From: Bryobacterales bacterium
GTDB lineage: Bacteria > Acidobacteriota > Terriglobia > Bryobacterales > Bryobacteraceae
Assembly: GCA_016716385.1 (NCBI GenBank)
Contig: JADJWL010000009.1
Coordinates: forward strand, 1-64,000
Direction of reading: 5' to 3'
Length of the DNA stretch: 64,000 nt
The notes under the pieces were generated by a model that searched no databases, was not told the DNA's origin, and saw only the letters and a list, made by a program, of their open reading frames with translations. Within the stretch, counting starts at the first letter, position 1. Every line of letters starts with the position of its first letter. Below are positions 35,831-44,932 of the stretch, in pieces. The translations under genes and the position numbers were made by a program.

Positions 35831-38247
35831 AGACTCGATCGGGGATGGGCGCTGAGCGTTTCCTGGCGGCGTGGGCGGGAGGCTCGGTAAGGTTGAGTGG
35901 GAGGCAGGGGCGACAGTGCCGGGGCTTGCTCATCGCTGTCCTCTGCTGCACCACGGGGCTCGGGCAAGACGGAATTTCAGACAGTGTCTTCCATGGAACC
36001 ACACCACCAGGTGTCGAGGCCGGCGCCGCGGCGGGATCGTACGCGCTGGGCGGATTCGACAACGTCAACCTCTTCAATGGCCAACTGTCGCTAGCCTTGC
36101 CGCTCCTCCGGATCGGTGGGCGGGGCGAAGCAGGATATACGATCACGGCCCGTATCGAGCAGCAGTGGACAGTGACGACGAATGCGTGCGACGAATGCTC
36201 CCCCCAACCTCTTCCCCAGTTGTTGGCAGAGTATACGAACACCGGGGACTTGGGGGACTTGGAGAACTACCGCTACGAACCCGGAGTCATGTACGGTAGG
36301 ACCGGTCTTGCTTTTGCAACTTCCGTCAGCCAGCAACCCGGTTGCGAGGCAGGCCAGCCGGTGACGCACAAAGTGCTGACGCGGTTCACCTTCGCCTTTG
36401 CGGACGGCAGGACAATCGAGCTCCGCGATATCCAACGGGAAGGCGAGGCCGATACGAATCCGATGCCCGGCATCTGCAACCCGGCGCCCGGCAGTGTGAG
36501 GGGCAGAACCTTCTATGCCGGGGACGGTTCAGGCGCCATGTACGTGCTGGACCAGCCTTTCCAGGAGTTCACCGGGTGGGTGGTCAAGCGGCAAGAGAGC
36601 CATGTGACGCTGTTGGGGCCGAACGGCATCCTGATGTTCCCCGACGGGACCGTCTACCGGATCGAGGGAGGCGGGGTAGTCAAATGGATACGGGACCGCA
36701 ATGGCAACCGGGTGGAGTTCCATCGGGCTCCTGTAGGTCCCGTCCAGAAATTGGTCAAGATCACGGACTCCTTGCGGCGAGAAACCGTCATCTGTTATGC
36801 CCTCCTGCCGTGCCAGAGCTCGAATCCGGAAGGCTATGACCGGATTCGCTTTCCCGGTGCGAACGGCCAGCAGCGCGAACTGCGGATCTACTTCGCCTCA
36901 TTGGGCTCGGTTCTGTTTGGCGGAGGGCTCAAGAACATTGTAGATAGCACTCTGGAGCAGGGGCTCTTCGTGGGTAGTGACACGACACCGCCACTGATCA
37001 ATGAACCTCAGGTTTTCAACCCTGATCGCATGATCGACAAGATCCAGTTGCCGAACGCGCAGACGTACGAGTTCCGATACAACTCGTACGGGGAACTGGC
37101 TCGCGTGATCCTGCCGACGGGCGGGATGGTGGACTATACCTATGCCGGCCTGCCAGGGACCAAACCGTCGGGTCTCTGGACACAGAATGACCGCACGACA
37201 GCGTTTCGCGCAGTCCAGACGAGAACCGAAAGCACCGCGGACCAGGTGGTCAGCGGAAAGGCCCAGTTTCAGTACGCCTTTCTGCCGTCTGGAGCCTGTT
37301 TCGGCTTTGCTGGGTGCACGGTCGCGACCGTCAAGAGCTACACCGGCAACGGAGCGCAGTTCCTGGGGGAAGAGCGGCACTACTTTCACGGGCAGCCGTT
37401 CGATGCGCTGCTGATGGAGGCCTGGACATACCCGGATTGGCGGACGGGACGCGAGTACCGGACCGAAAGCTACGACAAGTTTTCTCAGCCTCTGCGCGCA
37501 GTGCAGCGGGAATGGGAGCAGCGGGCGGCCGTTCCGTGGTGGACAGGCGCCGCGGCGGAAGCGCCGCCCAACCAGCCGCGGACCAGGCAGGTGGACACGG
37601 TGGCGGTGGCCGGCGCGGTGGGCAGGCTGGCACGGAAGACGTTCTGGTATGGACCGCACCGGGTGAATAACGTCGCGGACGTGGAAGAGACCGACTACGG
37701 CGCGAGCGGGGCATGGAACGGCACGCTGTCGCCGGGCGCCGTTCTGCGGCGGACGCACCTGGACTACAGGACAGACCTGGCGTACACGGCGAACGATTTT
37801 CTGAGCACGTCGCAGCCCTGGACCCACGCGATATCGTACCTGCCGAGCCTGGTGACGGCGGAATGGGTGTGCGGGACCGGGGCCGGGTGGTGTACGGAAG
37901 GCTTAGCGACGGTGCGGACGCGAACCTACTACGACCAGGAGACACCGCAGAACCTGGGGCGGTGGCCGGGCACGACAGCACGACCCTCTCTGGCTGGGGA
38001 CTGGAGTGGGCGGTGGGAAGTGCGCGCGGGAACCGGACGGCGCGAGACAGATGGGTCTCGGGCGGGACCTGGGCCGTGGAGCAGTGGAAGTACAACACGG
38101 CGGGCGGCGTGCGGGAGGTGTACGATCCGCGGAACAACAAGACCGAGATCAGCTACAGCGACAACTGCGTGGGAGGAGCGCCGGCGGGCAACCTGTTCGC
38201 GTTCGCGACGCAGATCAAGAACGCGAAGAACCACACCGTGCAGTTGA
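35827..38247 (+). CDS. RHS toxin protein, N-terminal part (frame lost near 37957)
   Basis: ATG 35827 follows GAGGAGAG and overlaps the previous stop. The N-terminus has an exported look (LLIAVLCCTTGLGQ), then GGFDNVNLFNGQLSLALPLL, a common opening in bacterial RHS/YD proteins. YD-like repeats follow (YEFRYNSYGELARVILPTGG; VKWIRDRNGNRVEFHR). True coding continues only to about 37957, where one G appears to be missing from a G run; beyond that this frame is noise to its stop at 38247. With three one-base corrections the whole gene would read from 35827 to 41214 as about 1796 residues. Confidence 0.78.
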   Translation: MKTRSGMGAERFLAAWAGGSVRLSGRQGRQCRGLLIAVLCCTTGLGQDGISDSVFHGTTPPGVEAGAAAGSYALGGFDNVNLFNGQLSLALPLLRIGGRGEAGYTITARIEQQWTVTTNACDECSPQPLPQLLAEYTNTGDLGDLENYRYEPGVMYGRTGLAFATSVSQQPGCEAGQPVTHKVLTRFTFAFADGRTIELRDIQREGEADTNPMPGICNPAPGSVRGRTFYAGDGSGAMYVLDQPFQEFTGWVVKRQESHVTLLGPNGILMFPDGTVYRIEGGGVVKWIRDRNGNRVEFHRAPVGPVQKLVKITDSLRRETVICYALLPCQSSNPEGYDRIRFPGANGQQRELRIYFASLGSVLFGGGLKNIVDSTLEQGLFVGSDTTPPLINEPQVFNPDRMIDKIQLPNAQTYEFRYNSYGELARVILPTGGMVDYTYAGLPGTKPSGLWTQNDRTTAFRAVQTRTESTADQVVSGKAQFQYAFLPSGACFGFAGCTVATVKSYTGNGAQFLGEERHYFHGQPFDALLMEAWTYPDWRTGREYRTESYDKFSQPLRAVQREWEQRAAVPWWTGAAAEAPPNQPRTRQVDTVAVAGAVGRLARKTFWYGPHRVNNVADVEETDYGASGAWNGTLSPGAVLRRTHLDYRTDLAYTANDFLSTSQPWTHAISYLPSLVTAEWVCGTGAGWCTEGLATVRTRTYYDQETPQNLGRWPGTTARPSLAGDWSGRWEVRAGTGRRETDGSRAGPGPWSSGSTTRRAACGRCTIRGTTRPRSATATTAWEERRRATCSRSRRRSRTRRTTPCS

Positions 38248-38763
38248 AATGGGATTGCTGGATCGGACGGACGAAGGAGCATCTCGACGCAAACACTGTG
38301 AAGAGTGTGTTCACCTACGGGGACGCGCTGGACCGGCTGACCGAAGCCGTGGTGGCGGACAGCTCCACGGCGCGGCGGCAACGGATTCTGCACGTGTACA
38401 ACAATACGCCCCAGAATGTGTCGGTGACGACCTACCGCGACCAGGTGAATTACCTTGACGGAGCGCTGCAAACGAGTGTGCACTACGACGGGTTGGGGCG
38501 GCGGATCAAGGAACGGATGCGGGAGGATGGGGCGACCTGGATCGAGACGGATTCGAGCTACGACGGGCTGGGGCGGCTGAGGATGAGGAGCAACCCGCGC
38601 AGGGTCGGGAGCCGCAGAAGTGGACGCAGTTCGAGTACGACATCCTGGGGCGGCCGGTGGTGACGACGCTGCAGGATAACGCGACCGAGCAGGTGGGCTA
38701 TAGCCAGAACGAGGTGACGACGACGGACGCGGCGGGGCGGCAGCGGCGCGCGGTGGAAGACGG
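37958..38763 (+). pseudogene. RHS toxin protein, middle part in shifted frames
   Basis: After the shift at 37957 the protein continues as DSTTLSGWGLEWAVGSARG, EVYDPRNNKTEISYSDN and RLTEAVVADSSTARRQRI up to about 38607. There a T is missing relative to the second copy (GGTCGGGAG against GGTCTGGGAG). A third frame then runs to about 38762, where one G is missing (GACGGCTGG against GACGGGCTGG). These three deletions sum to one codon, so the final part is back in the original phase. Confidence 0.7.
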
Positions 38764-40456
38764 CTGGGGCGGCTGACGCAGGCGGTGGAGAACCCGGGCG
38801 GGCTGTTCGGGCAGCCGGCGCTGACGACGAATTACACCTATGACGCCGCCGACCGGCTGACAACGGTGAACCAGGGCGAGCAGCAGCGCAGCTACGGCTA
38901 CGACGGGCTGGGGCGATTGACGTGCGCGTCGAATCCGGAGAGCCGGACGGGGGGCAATGCGTGTCCGGGGTCGGAGAGCGGGGTGGACCGCTATGTGTAC
39001 GATCTCGCCGGGAACCTGCTGAGCAAGACCGATGCACGGGGCTGGGCGGTGCAGTACAGCCTTCACGACGTGCTGAACCGGCCGGGGCAGAAGCAGGGGA
39101 CTTCGCTGCCGTTGACGCGGTACTGCTACGACGGGATGACGTACTCGGGCGGGAACTGCGTGGGGGTGGAAGGAGGATACAACCGGGGTCGGCTGACCGG
39201 GATGGGGTCGGCGGCGATGTCGGCGGGCGGGCTGCCAGAGTCGCCGCTGATCGTGCGGCAGTGGACGTACGACCAGCGGGGGTTGCCGCTGACGAGCAGC
39301 CAGTTGACCAGCGGCACGACGTTCACGTTCGCCTACACGCACAACCGGGACGCGGCGCTGGTGAGCCAGACGTACCCGTCGGGGCGGGTGGTGCAGTATA
39401 GTCACGATGTGGCGGGACGGGTGAACTCCGTGGCGGGGTTCGCGAACGAGTTCGGGTATCATGCGGCCGGGGCGCTGCGGCAGATGCGCGCGGGCAAGAC
39501 GCGGTGCGAGACCTCGGAGGTGAACGACCGGTTGCAGGTGACAGCGATGCGGCTGGGACGGCCGAACGGGAGTTGTGCGTCGGTGGTGGACGTGGAGTGG
39601 CAGATCGGGCTGGCCTACGGCGGGGCGAACAACGGCAACGTGCTGCAGCAGACGATCACGGCGCGGCTTCCGTGGTGGCCGCCGCCGCCGGATCCGCAGC
39701 CGGCGCCGCTGCAGTTGGTGCAGAACTACGCGTATGACGGACTGAACCGGTTGAATTTCGTGAGCGAGTCGGTGCTGTCCGGGGGATCGGGCGGCGGGGC
39801 GTGGTGGCGGACGTGGAATCACGATCAGTGGGGGAACGGGTGGATTCCGACCTTGGACGGAGGCGCGCTCGACGGCGCGACGGCGACGGCGGCCTCGCAG
39901 TACAACACGACGAAGAACCAGCAGGTGCAGACGGCGGGGGGTCTGCCGATCCAGTATGACGCGGCGGGGAACATGACGGCGCACCCGGTGCTGGGCGGGA
40001 CGATGTTGTACAACGCGGAGCAGAAGCTGGTAAGGCGGCACCACGCGGGGGTGACGGCGGACTTCGCCTATGACGGGGAAGGCCGGCGTGTGCGGAAGAT
40101 CGACGGGGGCGTGTGGACGACCTACGTCTATGACGCCTACGGGAAGCTGGCGGCGGAGTACACGCAGGGAACGCCGGCGGTGCTGGGGACGCGGTATGTG
40201 ACGGTGGACTGGCTGGGGTCGACGCGGGCGACGACCGACGCGGCGGGCCGTGTGGTGAGCCGGCGGGACTACTTCCCGTACGGGGAGGCGATTGCGGGGA
40301 CAAACGTGTACGGGAACCGGCACTTGGTGCCGTCGTACGCGGCGGCGCAGGGGCTGTCGCAGATGTTTACCGGCAAGGAACGGGAGGGGCAGACGGGGCT
40401 GGATTATTTTGGGGCGCGGTACTTCAGTGGGGCGCAGGGGCGGTTTACGAGTGCGG
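38284..40456. repeat. RHS core direct repeat, copy A
   Basis: This 2.17-kb segment is nearly identical to 41685-43856 (offset about 3400 bases). Differences are scattered substitutions and a few single-base indels; divergence rises near the tip junction (after about 40270). It encodes the RHS core upstream of the toxin tip. Confidence 0.9.
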
Positions 40457-41214
40457 ACCCAGAAAACGCCAACGCGATGGTTTCAGATCCGCAGAGCTGG
40501 AACATGTACGCGTATGGCCGGAACAACCCACTGTCATACGTCGACCCTGATGGCCTCGCATACCGGGTATGCCAAGTAGGTCAGAACGGGAAAGAAGCCA
40601 ACTGCACGACCCAGAAGAGCGAGCTCTCTGACAAACAGTTCGAGCAATTCAAGAAGGACAACAAGGGTAGCCTGACCTTCGCTGGCGGAAAGGTCTATGC
40701 CGTCAACGAGGATGGGTCGCGGGGGGCTCAGACTGGAACGTACAAGCAGACCGATGTCGATATCGACAACCCGGCCTTTGGTGCAGTTGCACAGGGTATC
40801 CGGGCTGCCAGTCCCGCTACTGATCCCCGATTCATCGCTGGATTCTACGGAGCGTCGGCTTTAGGCGGCTTGGCGCTTTACGGCGGCGGGGCATTTGCGG
40901 GTGGGCAGCTAACAACGCTCGGTTTACAGACCAGCGCCGCAACGGAAGGTTCTACGGCTCTGGCCGGGACGCTGAACTTCTCCAAACACGCCGTGCAGCG
41001 AATGGCGGAACGCGGCTTCACTCGTGACATGATCCAGGTGACTATCAAGAATGGCACTAGGTATTGGGATCCCAAGAACGGGACTTTCAACTACGTGTTG
41101 CGTGGCGGGTTTGCGAGTGGCAAGAACGCGTTAGTAGGGGTGAATCCGGTCACGAACACCGTAACGACCGTGATCAAGGGCGGCGGCATCCCGGCAAGAT
41201 TGATCCCTTTCTAA
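38785..41214 (+). CDS. RHS toxin protein, C-terminal core and toxin tip
   Basis: The visible 809 residues hold many YD repeats (NYTYDAADRLTTVNQ; YDGLGRLTC; YDAAGNMTAHP; FAYDGEGRRVRKID). The RHS core hallmark is GLDYFGARYFSGAQGRFTSA near residue 535, followed by the variable tip. The last 75 residues contain KHAVQRMAERGFTRDMIQVT and KNGTRYWDPKNGTFNYVL, resembling DUF4258-type RNase toxins of the BECR fold. It is thus a polymorphic toxin, with the small downstream gene as putative immunity. The nominal start GTG 38785 is only where the frame opens; the true start is 35827. Confidence 0.82.
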   Translation: MENPGGLFGQPALTTNYTYDAADRLTTVNQGEQQRSYGYDGLGRLTCASNPESRTGGNACPGSESGVDRYVYDLAGNLLSKTDARGWAVQYSLHDVLNRPGQKQGTSLPLTRYCYDGMTYSGGNCVGVEGGYNRGRLTGMGSAAMSAGGLPESPLIVRQWTYDQRGLPLTSSQLTSGTTFTFAYTHNRDAALVSQTYPSGRVVQYSHDVAGRVNSVAGFANEFGYHAAGALRQMRAGKTRCETSEVNDRLQVTAMRLGRPNGSCASVVDVEWQIGLAYGGANNGNVLQQTITARLPWWPPPPDPQPAPLQLVQNYAYDGLNRLNFVSESVLSGGSGGGAWWRTWNHDQWGNGWIPTLDGGALDGATATAASQYNTTKNQQVQTAGGLPIQYDAAGNMTAHPVLGGTMLYNAEQKLVRRHHAGVTADFAYDGEGRRVRKIDGGVWTTYVYDAYGKLAAEYTQGTPAVLGTRYVTVDWLGSTRATTDAAGRVVSRRDYFPYGEAIAGTNVYGNRHLVPSYAAAQGLSQMFTGKEREGQTGLDYFGARYFSGAQGRFTSADPENANAMVSDPQSWNMYAYGRNNPLSYVDPDGLAYRVCQVGQNGKEANCTTQKSELSDKQFEQFKKDNKGSLTFAGGKVYAVNEDGSRGAQTGTYKQTDVDIDNPAFGAVAQGIRAASPATDPRFIAGFYGASALGGLALYGGGAFAGGQLTTLGLQTSAATEGSTALAGTLNFSKHAVQRMAERGFTRDMIQVTIKNGTRYWDPKNGTFNYVLRGGFASGKNALVGVNPVTNTVTTVIKGGGIPARLIPF

Positions 41215-41224
41215 AGAGTGCGCC

Positions 41225-41527
41225 ATGCCTTCGAACACTGCATCGTTTTCCGATCTCATTGGATTGCTTCAGCAGGCGCTTTCGGACCGCACTGAAAGGG
41301 CGGCGGCGATCAAAGCGTTGCAGAACTACATCTTTGAGAGTCCGACACCGGTTCCCGGTGCAAACGCAGAGCAATGGCGCATACTCAACGATTTGGCTTA
41401 CGACTTGGATTACTACGAGCCTGACCCGCAAGACCGCCAGGAAGATCCTACATTCTACGGCGAGGAACGTGTTGAGGCGGAGATCAGGGAAGCCCTTGAG
41501 AAGCTAATGCCGACGAGTCCGGCCTGA
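41225..41527 (+). CDS. Putative immunity protein for the RHS toxin
   Basis: The 100-residue protein begins 11 bases after the RHS stop. It is acidic and helical (SFSDLIGLLQQALSDRTERA; LNDLAYDLDYYEPDPQDRQE; EAEIREALEKLMP), has no signal peptide and matches the size, charge and position of immunity proteins of polymorphic toxins, including small partners of DUF4258 toxins. The assignment rests on position and composition. Confidence 0.7.
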   Translation: MPSNTASFSDLIGLLQQALSDRTERAAAIKALQNYIFESPTPVPGANAEQWRILNDLAYDLDYYEPDPQDRQEDPTFYGEERVEAEIREALEKLMPTSPA

Positions 41528-41684
41528 ACTCGGTTCCCGGCCGGAAACCACAGTAGAATCAGCGATCCAGCACGGAAGCGCCGCCGAGCAGCAGGGACGC
41601 GGCGCTCCGCACGCCTGAGCCGAGTCAGCGAGTTACCGGAGAGTACCCGAAAAGGCAGAGCAAACGATGCCTGCGGCATCGGGT

Positions 41685-43856
41685 CTCGACGCAAACAATG
41701 TGAAGAGCGTGTTCACCTACGGGGACGCGCTGGACCGGCTGACCGAAGCCGTGGTGGCGGACAGCTCCACGGCGCGGCGGCAACGGATTCTGCACGTGTA
41801 CAACAATACGCCCCAGAATGTGTCGGTGACGACCTACCGCGACCAGGTGAATTACCTTGACGGAGCGCTGCAAACGAGTGTGCACTACGACGGGTTGGGG
41901 CGGCGGATCAAGGAACGGATGCGGGAGGATGGGGCGACCTGGATCGAGACGGATTCGAGCTACGACGGGCTGGGGCGGCTGAGGATGAGGAGCAACCCGC
42001 GCAGGGTCTGGGAGCCGCAGAAGTGGACGCAGTTCGAGTACGACATCCTGGGGCGGCCGGTGGTGACGACGCTGCAGGATAACGCGACCGAGCAGGTGGG
42101 CTATAGCCAGAACGAGGTGACGACGACGGACGCGGCGGGGCGGCAGCGGCGCGCGGTGGAAGACGGGCTGGGGCGGCTGACGCAGGCGGTGGAGAACCCG
42201 GGCGGGCTGTTCGGGCAGCCGGCGCTGACGACGAATTACACCTATGACGCCGCCGACCGGCTGACAACGGTGAACCAGGGCGAGCAGCAGCGCAGCTACG
42301 GCTACGACGGGCTGGGGCGATTGACGTGCGCGTCGAATCCGGAGAGCCGGACGGGGGCAATGCGTGTCCGGGGTCGGAGAGCGGGGTGGACCGCTATGTG
42401 TACGATCTCGCCGGGAACCTGCTGAGCAAGACCGATGCACGGGGCTGGGCGGTGCAGTACAGCCTTCACGACGTGCTGAACCGGCCGGGGCAGAAGCAGG
42501 GGACTTCGCTGCCGTTGACGCGGTACTGCTACGACGGGATGACGTACTCGGGCGGGAACTGCGTGGGGGTGGAAGGAGGATACAACCGGGGTCGGCTGAC
42601 CGGGATGGGGTCGGCGGCGATGTCGGCGGGCGGGCTGCCAGAGTCGCCGCTGATCGTGCGGCAGTGGACGTACGACCAGCGGGGGTTGCCGCTGACGAGC
42701 AGCCAGTTGACCAGCGGCACGACGTTCACGTTCGCCTACACGCACAACCGGGACGCGGCGCTGGTGAGCCAGACGTACCCGTCGGGGCGGGTGGTGCAGT
42801 ATAGTCACGATGTGGCGGGACGGGTGAACTCCGTGGCGGGGTTCGCGAACGAGTTCGGGTATCATGCGGCCGGGGCGCTGCGGCAGATGCGCGCGGGCAA
42901 GACGCGGTGCGAGACCTCGGAAGTGAACGACCGGCTGCAGGTGACGGCGATGCGGCTGGGACGGCCGAACGGGAGTTGTGCGTCGGTGGTGGACGTGGAG
43001 TGGCAGATCGGGCTGGCCTACGGCGGGGCGAACAACGGCAACGTGCTGCAGCAGACGATCACGGCGCGCTTCCGCAGGCGGCCGCCGCCGGATCCGCAGC
43101 CGGCGCCGCTGCAGTTGGTGCAGAACTACGCGTATGACGGACTGAACAGGTTGAATTTCGTGAGCGAGTCGGTGCTGTCCGGAGGATCGGGCGGCGGGGC
43201 GTGGTGGCGGACGTGGAACCACGATCAGTGGGGGAACGGGTGGATTCCGACCTTGGACGGAGGCGCGCTCGACGGCGCGACGGCGACGGCGGCCTCGCAG
43301 TACAACACGACGAAGAACCAGCAGGTGCAGACGGCGGGGGGTCTGCCGATCCAGTATGACGCGGCGGGGAACATGACGGCGCACCCGGTGCTGGGCGGGA
43401 CGATGCTGTACAACGCGGAGCAGAAGCTGGTGAGGCGGCAGCACGCGGGGGTGACGGCGGACTTCGCCTATGACGGGGAAGGGCGGCGTGTGCGGAAGAT
43501 CGACGGGGGCGTGTGGACGACCTACGTCTATGACGCCTACGGGAAGCTGGCGGCGGAGTACACGCAGGGGATGCCGGCGGTGCTGGGGACGCGGTTTGTG
43601 ACGGTGGACTGGTTGGGGTCGACGCGGGCGACGACCGACGCGGCGGGTCGCGTGGTGACGAGGCGAGACTACTTTCCGTACGGGGAGGAGATTGCGGGGA
43701 CGACCGAGTACGGGAACCGGCATCTGGTGCCGTCGTACGCGGCGGCGCAGGGGCTGTCGCAGATGTTTACCGGCAAGGAACGGGAGGGGCAGACGGGGCT
43801 GGATTATTTTGGGGCTCGGTACTTCAGCGGGGCGCAGGGGCGGTTTACGAGTCCGG
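41685..43856. repeat. RHS core direct repeat, copy B
   Basis: This is a near-identical partner of 38284-40456. Copy B keeps the T near 42010 and the G near 42165 that copy A has lost, while copy A keeps the G that copy B lost near 42354. Either copy therefore supplies the correct frame for the other. Confidence 0.9.
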
Positions 43857-43946
43857 ACCCCGAGAATCTTGGGGCAGTAAAGTCTGACCCACAGAGCTGG
43901 AATGCCTATGGATACGTCCGCAACAACCCGCTACGTTTCACTGATC
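41685..43946 (+). pseudogene. Second, headless RHS core copy lacking the toxin tip
   Basis: The segment repeats the RHS core of the upstream gene from GLDANNVKSVFTYGDALD onward. The nearest start is ATG 41667, with no N-terminal region. It is broken once near 42354, where one G is missing relative to copy A (ACGGGGGCAATG against ACGGGGGGCAATG). After the hallmark GLDYFGARYFSGAQGRFTSP the tip stops at NNPLRFTDP and runs into the 3' end of pfkA. There is no toxin and no immunity gene. Orphan RHS core copies of this sort can serve as recombination partners for tip exchange. Confidence 0.8.
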
Positions 43947-43952
43947 CCCTGT

Positions 43953-44930
43953 CTAACGCGACAAAATCCGCGCCACCTCGAACAGTTTCGTGTCGAGCGG
44001 CTTCACGCGCCCGGCGATCTCGTCGAGCGGGAAGGACGTCTCGACGCCCCCCTTCATGCCGATCAGGACGTTGGTCTGGCCCGCCGCCAGCGCTTCCACG
44101 GCTGCGGCGCCGAGGCGGGTTGCCAGGAGGCGGTCGGCGAAGGTGGGGATGCCGCCGCGCTGCATGTGCCCGAGCACTGTCGTCCGCAACTGGAAGCCAA
44201 TGCGCGCCTCCCGGTCGGCGAAATACTGCGTGAGTCCCGCGGCGTTGTACTTCGCCCCTTCCGCCGCGACAACGATCGCGTGGGACTTGCCCCGGTCGTA
44301 GGCGGCGTGCAGTTCGCGGGCGACCGCTTCGGGATCCGTCTCGACCTCGGGAATGATGATCACCTCGGCACCGCCCGTGATGCCCGCCATCAGCGCGAGG
44401 TAGCCGCAGTCGCGGCCCATGGTTTCGACCAGGTGCGCGCGCTGGTGCGAACTGGCGGTCGTCTTCAGGCGGTCGATCGCTTCGAGCGCGACATTGAGCG
44501 CGGTGTCGACGCCGATCGTGATGTCGGTGCCGCAGAGGTCATTGTCGATGGTGGAGGCGACGCCGACGACGGGGAAGCCCGCTTTCGCCAGCCAGCGCGA
44601 CCCGGTCTGCGATCCGTTGCCGCCAATTACGGCCAGCGCGTCAATGCCGGCGCCGGCCAGATTGCGCAGCGCTTTCGCACGCCCTTCTTCCGTGGGGAAC
44701 TCCTTCGAGCGGGAACTGCCGAGGATGGTTCCGCCGCGCTGCATGATCTCGCCGACGTCGCGCCGCTGGAACGGGACGAAGGTCGCGGCGACCAGTCCGG
44801 CGAAGCCCTGGCGGATGCCCGCGACTTCCCAGCCGCGTTCCAATGCGGTCCGGGTCACGGCGCGAATCGCGGCGTTCATGCCGGGGGCGTCGCCGCCGCT
44901 GGTGAGGACTCCGATCTTGCGGATCCCCAT
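43953..44930 (-). CDS. pfkA: 6-phosphofructokinase
   Basis: The 325-residue enzyme phosphorylates fructose 6-phosphate in glycolysis. Motifs are IGVLTSGGDAPGMNAAIR at the start, VASTIDNDLCGTDITIG with the catalytic Asp, ETMGRDCGYLALMAGI and VLGHMQRGGIPTFADRLLA. The phosphate-donor motif reads GGNGSQ where E. coli PfkA has GGDGS, so the Mg-binding Asp is Asn; donor preference is thus uncertain. It starts 2 bases after the creatininase-family gene stop. The truncated RHS copy ends just beyond its stop. Confidence 0.92.
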   Translation of the reverse strand: MGIRKIGVLTSGGDAPGMNAAIRAVTRTALERGWEVAGIRQGFAGLVAATFVPFQRRDVGEIMQRGGTILGSSRSKEFPTEEGRAKALRNLAGAGIDALAVIGGNGSQTGSRWLAKAGFPVVGVASTIDNDLCGTDITIGVDTALNVALEAIDRLKTTASSHQRAHLVETMGRDCGYLALMAGITGGAEVIIIPEVETDPEAVARELHAAYDRGKSHAIVVAAEGAKYNAAGLTQYFADREARIGFQLRTTVLGHMQRGGIPTFADRLLATRLGAAAVEALAAGQTNVLIGMKGGVETSFPLDEIAGRVKPLDTKLFEVARILSR

Positions 44931-44932
44931 TG

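Noticed and set aside
38698..40323. Minus-strand open frames over both RHS copies (for example 541 codons)
   Set aside because: They are repeated because the RHS core is repeated, and read as Arg/His/Pro-rich noise opposite to clear YD repeats.
41685..43856. RHS core repeat considered as a CRISPR or satellite array
   Set aside because: There are only two long copies and they encode RHS repeats; no short regularly spaced repeats exist in the window.
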